Shown here: positions 1 through 6,026 of the stretch, piece after piece
Position numbering within the stretch: the first letter of the stretch is position 1
How the letters are laid out: the number at the start of each line of letters is the position of its first letter
Assembly: GCA_031548875.1 (NCBI GenBank)
Contig: JAVBQQ010000047.1
Coordinates: 1-11,156, forward strand
From: JAAYCI01 sp031548875
GTDB taxonomy: Bacteria; Bacillota; Clostridia; Oscillospirales; Ruminococcaceae
Reading direction: 5' to 3'
DNA: 11,156 nucleotides
The notes under the pieces: model-generated
What the model was told of the DNA's origin: nothing
The model's input: the letters and a program-made list of their open reading frames with translations, nothing else
Databases searched by the model: none
Position numbers and translations under genes: made by a program

Positions 1-53
1 GGATCTCCCCGGTTTCGACATTCTTTCCGCCGCCATGCACAACTTTTCTTCAT
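1..53 (-). CDS. Possible start of a further minus-strand gene (partial, cut by window edge)
   Basis: On the minus strand, 24 bases after the stop codon of the surface protein gene, an ATG (complement of 51-53) opens a frame that stays open to the window edge, giving about 17 codons beginning MKKSCAWRRK. A GAGGTG ribosome-binding-site-like sequence lies 6 bases upstream, and no terminator hairpin is visible between the two genes, so it could be the next gene of the same operon. The peptide is strongly basic and too short to assign to any family. It could equally be chance read-through after the last gene of the unit. Confidence 0.3.
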   Translation of the reverse strand, partial: MKKSCAWRRKECRNRGD

Positions 54-77
54 CCTTCACACCTCATCGGTCATTTT

Positions 78-3000
78 CTATGCCGTTGTTTGTTTTCTTT
101 TGACAGCCAGGACCGTGCACACGATGGCGGCAGCAAAAAGAATAATCATCGGGAACGTCCAGATATCCATAAGTGCCATGATATTGCGCATGTCCTCTGT
201 GACCAGGAAGATGATTACGGCCGCAAGCCCCAGTATCGTACCCAATAAACCCAGGTATTTTGCCGTGCCCGTGTAGCGGCCGCGCAAAACGATGGATGCC
301 GCAAGGCCCGTTAGTAGAGTGCCAACTGCCAGCACCAGGTTGAACAGCGCCCAGGTGGGCACAGTGGGCGGGCCATAGAGCGGCACATCCAGTGGTCCGA
401 TGTGCATGGCCGGGATATCTGCGTCCCGCAGTTGCTGCCGGATCGTGCCTTCAGGAGAAGCGGCCCCGTCCTTGCCCGACTGCCCGGCTGCGCCCTGTAT
501 GTCCTGCGTGCCGCCGTTGGGGCCGGGGGCCGTTCCCGGCTGGGTGTTCGTCACTGGCCGTTCTTCTTCGGACGATCTATCATTCTTTTGCCCTGTTTGG
601 ACACGTTCGGCCGGTTGTATGTTTCCGGTGCCAGACGTCTCCTGCCCGGCCGTCGCTCCGGCCCCATTTTGCGGGCCAGCGGCCTGGCCTCCGCCCTGTG
701 CGGGCGTATCGGGCGGGATGCCCCCGCCGTCTGTCTGCTGCGTCTCCGGGTCATCCACCCATTGTGCGTAAAGCAGAAGATCTGTGGCGGGCATGTAACT
801 GGTCTTGAAGTCCCACAGGGTGCCGCTGCCGTCGGGCTGTGTGTTCCAGCCTGCGAAGAAACTGCCCGGCCTCTGGGGGGCGGCCACTGCGACCGCACGC
901 TGGCCGGTCTGTACGGCCTGTGTGGGTGGCAACTGGGTACTGCCCCCATTCAGGTGGAAGGAAAGCTCGTGGTAAAGGCCCAGCCATTGCGCGTACACTT
1001 TCAGGTTGCGCGTCACAGGGGTCGCGGGCGTCAATGTGGCGCCGGAGCCATCCTTCTTCGTGTTCCAACCGTTGAAGACGTACCCTTCCCGCGCGGGCGG
1101 TTTTGGCAGCTTGCCAAGTGCGGTGGCCGGCGAAATGACCCTGCCACTGGTGGGCGAAGCGTCCTTGGTGGCGCCGTTGCCGTTGAAGGTGACCTTATAG
1201 CTGTAAGCGGACCATCTGGCGTACAGGTGGAGTTCTCCCCCCGCTTTTACCTTTGTGGCCGCAAAATCCCAGCGGTTGGCGCCGGATTGGTTTGCGGCCT
1301 TTGTGTGCCAGCCGGCAAACCGGTACCCCGTGCGGGCAGGTATGTTTGTTGGTTGCGCGAGCAGCTGCCCCACGGCACCCTGGTTCGCCGCGGTGTTGGA
1401 GGGGGCAAAAACGCCATTTTCAGGGGCATTTTTGTAATTGTAGTGGTACACGACGGCAACCGTGGCAGCTTCCCACTGGGCATACAACGTCTTGGCGCCG
1501 CTCTGCCGAAAGGTAACGGGATCGCCAGGGTGGTAGCGTGTACCGGTGCCGGCGGGCGTCTCTGTCCAGTAGCGGAAGGTGTACCCCGCCAGGGTGGGCA
1601 CCTGGCTGCCGATGATGAGCACTGTGGACTGGATGGGCTGGCCGTACACGCTATCGGGCAGGTTGCGCACGGCACCGGTTGCACCGGCCGGGCGGTTGCC
1701 GTTAAAGCGGAGAAGGATGCCCTCTGCGGTGGAAAAACCCGCCCTTGGACAGATAAAGTTGAATGGGGTGCCGGTATCCGGTTGCTGGGAAACACCATAT
1801 TCCACGGCGGAGTAGCAGAACTGGTTGTACGCCGTTTGTGGCGCGGTGCCCTGCGGCACCTTGAAGGAAAGCTCGATCGCCAGCGTTTCTCCAGGTGCGA
1901 TCGTCGTACCGCCCAGATCCAGGAAGACGGCTTTTGCGTCCGTCTGGCCGATATAAGGCTGCCATCCCGCCAGGCTCATTGTTTGCAGGTCCGGCGGAGT
2001 TGCCTGTTCGCTGTACGCGGGTATCACAAGCTCCGGCGGCGCACTGTAGATCGCCGCGCCGGCGGCCTGTGCGCCGGCGAAAAGCAAGCTGCCGGTGCTG
2101 CCCCTGTCGTCCCGGTTTTGAGGCAAAATGTCATACAGGCGGATGTTTCCATATTGTGTATCGCCTTCGTTCTTGAGCTCGAGGCGCATCTTGACGGTTT
2201 CGCCGTGTGCGGCTGTTACCAGCGAGGGCGCCACCCATTGCCCGTTCGTGCCCGAGCTTTGGATTGTAGTGGTTATCTTCAGCCTGCCCGTGACCGCACC
2301 CGATACGTCCAGCGGCGTGTGCCCCGTGCTTGTGACCGCATACAGATCGGCCTCAGCAAGACCGTAGGTGGACCAGCTCTCGCCTTCGGGCAGTGTGGTG
2401 TCTGTGTAATGCGTCTGCCGGAACTCGGAACTGTTCACGCTCGTTACCACTGCGGGACCAACGGGATAGCTGCCCGGCGCGGTACTGCCTTGCAGTTCCA
2501 GTTCCAGCGGGATGGTAAACGCACGGCCACTGGAGGGAGCAATGCTATATCCGTTCACCTTGAACTCATAATAGTTGTACTGCGCATTTGATGTGAGCCT
2601 GCGCACATTCACGGCGTTTCGATGGGTTATGCTCAGAGCATCCACAAGGTCGTGGGCGCCGGAGTTGGAAAGCTGGGCTTGCGCGGGAAGGCGCACGATG
2701 ATGCGCGGATCCACCCAATCTCCGGTGGCATACGCCGCATCATTGAAGCCGCACAGTTCGTATGCAACGGTGGCGCCGGGGCGCAGCGAGGTAGCATTCG
2801 CGCTGTACATCAGCGCATAGGCGGCAGCGGCGGTCTCACCCTGGCAGTACACATCATGCGTCTCGGCGGCCCTACGAATCTCATACAGATAGAGGCCGAA
2901 ATCCATGCTCCACATTTTTGCGCCCGCGGGCACCAAGCCGTCATAGGCGGTGTTGAAATCAAACTTTAGGTCGATCGTTTCGCTGCCTATGGGCGGGTTG

Positions 3001-3554
3001 TTGTGCAGGCGGATGATGAGCGTGCCCGGGACGGACGTCGTGTCGTATGCTTCCACCATGCTCCCTTCGACGGGCAGGTGGGCGTTTGTATCAAAGGTGA
3101 AATAAGGGTCGCTCGCACCTGCGGGCACACAGTCCAGCAATGGAAGCCGGATGCTGGCACCGCTCAGGTCGTCGCCGCTGTTCGTGATGTCCAGCCGCAC
3201 GGACAGCGGCGCGGGCGTCACACCCCCCTGGGTGTAGGCAGGGTAGCTATCGGGAACGGAAATATCCACCTGGATGTCCACAGCTGCGGGCTGTACGGCA
3301 GCAGCATCCGAATCGTCCTGCTGCGGGGCGGCCACGGCATCTTGCGCGGAAGCATCGGCATCAGGGATGTCCATCCGGTCGGAAGCGGACGCGCCGGTCG
3401 AAACAGATGAGTCCTCCGCATTCTGCGCAAACACGGCGGTAGCCGGGCCAGCCGCGATGCCCAGACAGGCCACCCAGGCGGCAGCCAACAGGGCCACACG
3501 CTTCGCAAAGCGTCTGGCGGCTGTTTGGGGTCGTGCGCTGCCGTGGGTTTTCAT
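78..3554 (-). CDS. Secreted InlB/Flg_new-repeat surface protein with three-helix C-terminal membrane anchor
   Basis: Predicted cell-surface protein of 1158 residues, function unknown but adhesin-like. Residues 1-43 form a signal peptide: a basic n-region, a hydrophobic stretch at 20-40 and likely cleavage after VFA. An acidic Ala/Asp/Gln linker follows to about 90, then beta-rich extracellular domains (about 92-600). The stretch at 424-570 resembles DUF11-type modules (GETVKMRLELKNEG, then YDILPQ). Four divergent Listeria-Bacteroides (InlB B / Flg_new) repeats occupy about 612-694, 698-781, 784-857 and 861-932, each ending in YAQW or YARW with a GY.F.GW or FFAGWNT core. A Gly/Gln/Pro-rich linker (936-1045) leads to three hydrophobic helices (about 1067-1090, 1099-1118, 1132-1152) and a basic tail (KRK). 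There is no LPXTG motif. The start is supported by AGAGG 9 bases upstream of the ATG. The upstream gene is the membrane-tethered sigma factor, the obvious candidate regulator. The ligand is unknown. Confidence 0.93.
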   Translation of the reverse strand: MKTHGSARPQTAARRFAKRVALLAAAWVACLGIAAGPATAVFAQNAEDSSVSTGASASDRMDIPDADASAQDAVAAPQQDDSDAAAVQPAAVDIQVDISVPDSYPAYTQGGVTPAPLSVRLDITNSGDDLSGASIRLPLLDCVPAGASDPYFTFDTNAHLPVEGSMVEAYDTTSVPGTLIIRLHNNPPIGSETIDLKFDFNTAYDGLVPAGAKMWSMDFGLYLYEIRRAAETHDVYCQGETAAAAYALMYSANATSLRPGATVAYELCGFNDAAYATGDWVDPRIIVRLPAQAQLSNSGAHDLVDALSITHRNAVNVRRLTSNAQYNYYEFKVNGYSIAPSSGRAFTIPLELELQGSTAPGSYPVGPAVVTSVNSSEFRQTHYTDTTLPEGESWSTYGLAEADLYAVTSTGHTPLDVSGAVTGRLKITTTIQSSGTNGQWVAPSLVTAAHGETVKMRLELKNEGDTQYGNIRLYDILPQNRDDRGSTGSLLFAGAQAAGAAIYSAPPELVIPAYSEQATPPDLQTMSLAGWQPYIGQTDAKAVFLDLGGTTIAPGETLAIELSFKVPQGTAPQTAYNQFCYSAVEYGVSQQPDTGTPFNFICPRAGFSTAEGILLRFNGNRPAGATGAVRNLPDSVYGQPIQSTVLIIGSQVPTLAGYTFRYWTETPAGTGTRYHPGDPVTFRQSGAKTLYAQWEAATVAVVYHYNYKNAPENGVFAPSNTAANQGAVGQLLAQPTNIPARTGYRFAGWHTKAANQSGANRWDFAATKVKAGGELHLYARWSAYSYKVTFNGNGATKDASPTSGRVISPATALGKLPKPPAREGYVFNGWNTKKDGSGATLTPATPVTRNLKVYAQWLGLYHELSFHLNGGSTQLPPTQAVQTGQRAVAVAAPQRPGSFFAGWNTQPDGSGTLWDFKTSYMPATDLLLYAQWVDDPETQQTDGGGIPPDTPAQGGGQAAGPQNGAGATAGQETSGTGNIQPAERVQTGQKNDRSSEEERPVTNTQPGTAPGPNGGTQDIQGAAGQSGKDGAASPEGTIRQQLRDADIPAMHIGPLDVPLYGPPTVPTWALFNLVLAVGTLLTGLAASIVLRGRYTGTAKYLGLLGTILGLAAVIIFLVTEDMRNIMALMDIWTFPMIILFAAAIVCTVLAVKRKQTTA
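759..1721 (-). repeat. Four tandem InlB/Flg_new-type repeat units (within the surface protein gene)
   Basis: These bases encode residues 612-932 of the surface protein. They contain four units of roughly 72-84 residues, each with an FNGN/LNGG-type opening strand (weakest in the second unit), a central aromatic G-Y/F-x-F-x-W core and a closing YAQW or YARW. Units three and four are closest to the family consensus (both contain GWNT and DGSG). Units one and two are more divergent and longer. The repeats are not near-identical in DNA, so recent expansion by recombination is not indicated. Confidence 0.85.
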
Positions 3555-3563
3555 CTTCTTGTT

Positions 3564-3605
3564 CCTCTGCTGCTACCTATTATATATAATTCGGTAATTT
3601 GTCGG
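3564..3605 (-). promoter_or_regulatory. Ribosome binding site and possible internal promoter ahead of the surface protein gene
   Basis: The 57-base gap between the sigma factor stop and the surface protein start holds AGAGG (complement of 3564-3568), correctly spaced for the ATG at 3554. It also holds a perfect TATAAT on the minus strand (complement of 3579-3584) inside a TA-rich run. The best -35 candidate, CCGACA (complement of 3600-3605), is only 15 bases away. The gap may therefore hold a weak internal promoter, an ECF-dependent promoter of unusual form, or just an AT-rich operon spacer. No terminator hairpin is seen, so co-transcription with the sigma factor gene is plausible. Confidence 0.35.
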
Positions 3606-3611
3606 TTTTCA

Positions 3612-5324
3612 TTAGGTATATTGCCCCAGGGCGATGTTTCCCGTGTCGATGACGATGATTTGTTTTGCTTCGCCACTGTTGCCGGCAGAATCTGCAAAGG
3701 CCCAGTGGATGGTGTACACTCCGTCGCCGTTCTCCGTATACAATCGTTGCAGCTGTGTGGTAATGGTCTGCCCTGTGCCGGTGTACAACGTTTTGCCATC
3801 GCTCTCCCGCACGATCTTCCAATCCTGTTCCGTTGGCAGTAGTGTCTCCATTTGTAGGGTTGCGCGGGAGGGGTTCAGGTGGCCGCAGTCACAGTCGCCG
3901 CTCACCAGGTGGATTACGGCCGCGGGGGCTTTGGCCGGCTGCAGGTAGATGGGCGCGCCGGTTGCCGCATGGCCGGGCGTGAGGTGGAAACTCACCGCGG
4001 CGGCGGGGGTGGCGCCTGCCGCCGTAAGGTCGCCACCCTCGGGCAGTGTGGCTTGCACACTGTACTGCCCGGAGGCCGCAATGGCAAAATCAGCGAAGGT
4101 GTAGGCGCCGCCAGCCGTGGTCGTGGTCTGTCCCTTGGCGTTTCCGGCCGCGTCGTAAATGGTAAGCGTGATACCGTCCAGCAGGCCGGCCGAATCAATG
4201 GTATTGCCCGCTTTGCCCACGAGTGCAAGCTGCCCCGAAACGGGGGTGGCATAAAAAACAGGTAAAGCGCCAGATGCCGCGGCATCCCCTGGGGAAGGAA
4301 TGCCTGCGGCCGCTGGCGGGCGATCCGTTGGCTGCTGGGCAGCCTGCGAATCAGATGTATTCCCCTCCCCTCCCGCGGCAGAAGCAGCATCGGAAGGCTG
4401 GGGGACCCCCGATGTTGCTGCCTGCGCGGAAGAGGGCAAAGGACTTTGGTCGGCCAGGCGCGCATAGGTGCCGGCCGGGTTGGCCGCCAGCGTGACGCCG
4501 GCGGCGATGGCAACGGTGGCCGCGGCCACCGCAAAGGCCACAGTGCCCCCCGAAGCGGCAGAGCCGCCCGAAGCGCCGGCCTTGGGCAGGGCCGCCGCTG
4601 CCGCCGCGCCGCCGCCGGCAAGGGCCGGGGCGGTCTTCAGCATGCTGCCGCAGGCATTCACAAAGCGGTCCACGGCGCTGGGCGGAAAGGCTTCGGCGGC
4701 GCTGTGGTGCAGCGCCAGTGTCAAAACGGGCACGGCAGCAAGGCTGCCGAAGGTGGAAATCCTGCTTCCGGTCTGCTTTTCCAGCTCCCGGCGGATGGCC
4801 TTTTTGGCCTTCATGATATTGGTGGCCACGGTGCTCACTGTCACCTGCAGCGCAACTGCGATCTCGGCGTAGGACATCTCGCCATAGTAGTACATCATAA
4901 CGGCCATCTTGCGCTTCTCGGGTAATCTATGGATAACACCCATGATACGATCCCGCATCTCGGCGTCCTCCGCGTATTCAGCGGGAAGAAACTCGGTGCG
5001 GTCGTCCATGATGTTTTCTTCAAAATCCTCAAGGTTGAGATACTCTTTGCGTCTCATTTTCTTCCTTATCATCGAAGCGCACACGTTCGAAATGATACGC
5101 CCGAGCCAAACGTTGAACATTTCGGGGTCGCGCAGTTTGCAGATGTTCTGGTACATGCCCAGAACCACTTCCTGGGCGGCATCTTCAGCTTCTTGGCGGT
5201 TGGACAGTATACAGGACGTTTGGAAGAGGATGCTTTGGGCCTTGCTTTTGTAAAGCTCCTCGAACGCCTGTTCATCTCCGCCTGATGCCTTTTTCACCAG
5301 TTCACACAAATACTCGCTGTTCAT
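3612..5324 (-). CDS. Membrane-tethered ECF-type sigma-70 family factor with large extracellular C-terminal region
   Basis: A 570-residue fusion; ordinary ECF sigma factors are about 160-200 residues. Sigma region 2 lies at about 20-92 (EAEDAAQEVV near 45-54; core-binding and -10 recognition segment MFNVWLGRIISN at 69-80). Region 4 lies at about 122-183, with a helix-turn-helix around SYAEIAVALQVTVSTVATNI (151-170) for -35 recognition. A juxtamembrane stretch with a hydrophobic segment (194-206) and an Ala/Gly run precedes one clear transmembrane helix at about 261-281. The outside part has a Pro/Ser/Ala/Gln linker (283-353), a carboxypeptidase-regulatory or SpaA-like beta domain (about 363-430) and a terminal Ig-like domain (about 470-562) with a CDC cysteine pair (478, 480). 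By inference it is a one-protein transmembrane signalling device that may need proteolytic release to act. The start has a GGGGGA Shine-Dalgarno-like sequence 3 bases upstream. The surface protein gene follows 57 bases later. Confidence 0.93.
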   Translation of the reverse strand: MNSEYLCELVKKASGGDEQAFEELYKSKAQSILFQTSCILSNRQEAEDAAQEVVLGMYQNICKLRDPEMFNVWLGRIISNVCASMIRKKMRRKEYLNLEDFEENIMDDRTEFLPAEYAEDAEMRDRIMGVIHRLPEKRKMAVMMYYYGEMSYAEIAVALQVTVSTVATNIMKAKKAIRRELEKQTGSRISTFGSLAAVPVLTLALHHSAAEAFPPSAVDRFVNACGSMLKTAPALAGGGAAAAAALPKAGASGGSAASGGTVAFAVAAATVAIAAGVTLAANPAGTYARLADQSPLPSSAQAATSGVPQPSDAASAAGGEGNTSDSQAAQQPTDRPPAAAGIPSPGDAAASGALPVFYATPVSGQLALVGKAGNTIDSAGLLDGITLTIYDAAGNAKGQTTTTAGGAYTFADFAIAASGQYSVQATLPEGGDLTAAGATPAAAVSFHLTPGHAATGAPIYLQPAKAPAAVIHLVSGDCDCGHLNPSRATLQMETLLPTEQDWKIVRESDGKTLYTGTGQTITTQLQRLYTENGDGVYTIHWAFADSAGNSGEAKQIIVIDTGNIALGQYT

Positions 5325-5371
5325 ACTTCCCCCAGAGAGGGTATCGCGCGGCTCGTCGCGAAGCCCTATGC

Positions 5372-5430
5372 AATATAGTCGCCTTTGGCGGCAGGTTTAT
5401 TGCCTGTTTTTTAAAATATTTATTTTTTTT
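5372..5430 (-). promoter_or_regulatory. Possible promoter of the sigma factor/surface protein unit
   Basis: On the minus strand a TATATT box (complement of 5372-5377) lies about 50 bases upstream of the sigma factor ATG. A long A/T tract (complement of 5407-5430, mostly runs of A) sits roughly 40-65 bases upstream of the implied start site, where UP elements lie. No good TTGACA-type -35 is present at 17 bases (the hexamer there is ATAAAC). Autoregulation by the sigma factor itself is possible, but I could not find a convincing ECF -35/-10 pair. Confidence 0.33.
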
Positions 5431-5728
5431 GCGTTATTCGGCTTTCCCCTCGCACCGGCAGCCAGCCGGCAAACATACCGTAAAGCAACAGAACAGCAAG
5501 AAATCCAATCATCTTGCTTGGTTATTCGGCAAGAATTTTTTCTTCCTTAGCATCTGCCCGGAATTTAAAAAAACGCACACATATTCATATAAAAGTATCG
5601 GGCATCCCCGCCTTGGACAACAGCCGAATCGTGGCCGGCATGGTCAAACTACGCCCGCACACAGCAGCTGAAAAAACCAAGGATTCTAAATCTTTTTAAT
5701 TATACTATAAGCCTCTCCCATTCTCAAG

Positions 5729-5764
5729 AAATAGCCAAAAAACGACAAATTTTGCTATTTTTTT
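5729..5764 (+). terminator. AT-rich inverted repeat followed by a T run (possible weak terminator or operator)
   Basis: AAATAGC (5729-5735) is complementary to GCTATTT (5754-5760). The pairing continues inward as AAAA/TTTT past one bulged C, with a loop of about 9 bases. On the plus strand a run of T immediately follows, as in an intrinsic terminator, but the stem is poor in GC and no plus-strand gene is seen upstream. It could instead be a protein-binding operator or a chance AT-rich repeat. Confidence 0.3.
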
Positions 5765-5932
5765 GTTGACTAATGGCAATAATCCACAAAAATACGCTGC
5801 CCGGGAATTCACTTCGCGCAGGTATGTGTGCAACTTTCCCTATTTTGCGTGTTCCCCACCGAGCCCACCCCTCACCAGCTATTTCGGGCCATTGCTTCCA
5901 TAAAAACGCGCGTGCGCATTTATTGTGGAAAA

Positions 5933-5962
5933 TTGTCCGGGTTAGCAGTATAATAGTATAAT
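5933..5962 (+). promoter_or_regulatory. Housekeeping-type promoter of the sensor kinase gene
   Basis: TTGTCC (5933-5938) and a perfect TATAAT (5957-5962) are separated by 18 bases, about 65 bases before the chosen ATG. A second overlapping TATAAT lies at 5949-5954, so the element reads as two -10 boxes in direct repeat, 8 bases apart. The implied transcription start is near 5968-5970. Confidence 0.6.
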
Positions 5963-5971
5963 ATGGGCAAA

Positions 5972-5993
5972 CGATGCGGTTTTTTCCGCATTG
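5972..5993 (+). other. Short hairpin at the 5' end of the sensor kinase leader
   Basis: ATGCGG (5974-5979) and CCGCAT (5986-5991) are perfect complements around a six-T loop. A G-U pair and a C-G pair extend the stem to 8 pairs (5972-5993). It falls within the first 25 bases of the predicted transcript. It may protect the 5' end of the mRNA or act as a regulator-binding element. No T run follows, so it is not a terminator. Confidence 0.45.
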
Positions 5994-6026
5994 GAGTTTT
6001 CGCTCTTGGGGAAGTGGAGGCATAGC

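Larger units (their letters stand above)
5325..6026. other. Divergent intergenic region (702 bases)
   Basis: This gap separates the minus-strand sigma factor gene from the plus-strand sensor kinase gene and is visibly richer in A+T than the coding DNA. It holds a possible minus-strand promoter (5372-5430), an AT-rich inverted repeat (5729-5760), a good plus-strand promoter (5933-5962) and a leader hairpin (5972-5993). Several short open frames cross it, but none has a convincing ribosome binding site or a recognisable protein. Nothing definite is seen in about 5431-5728 and 5765-5920. Confidence 0.6.

Noticed and set aside
402..2591. 729-codon open frame on the plus strand, antisense to the surface protein gene
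   Set aside because: No recognisable domain or ribosome binding site, and it lies opposite a minus-strand frame with a signal peptide, InlB repeats and membrane helices. Long antisense frames are expected in GC-rich coding DNA.
5391..5412. GGCAGGTTTATTGCCTGTTTTTT as a plus-strand terminator
   Set aside because: The stem is only four Watson-Crick pairs plus wobbles, and no plus-strand transcript is expected to arrive there. The A/T tract is better explained as part of the minus-strand promoter region.
5631..5646. GGCCGGCATGGTC-like stretch resembling the 5' end of HDV-type self-cleaving ribozymes
   Set aside because: The downstream sequence has no complement for the first stem and no second pseudoknot partner, so the nested double-pseudoknot fold cannot form. 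The match is short and partly palindromic.
5514..5699. 61-codon plus-strand small open frame in the intergenic region
   Set aside because: No credible ATG with a ribosome binding site, no recognisable protein and no conservation evidence available by eye.
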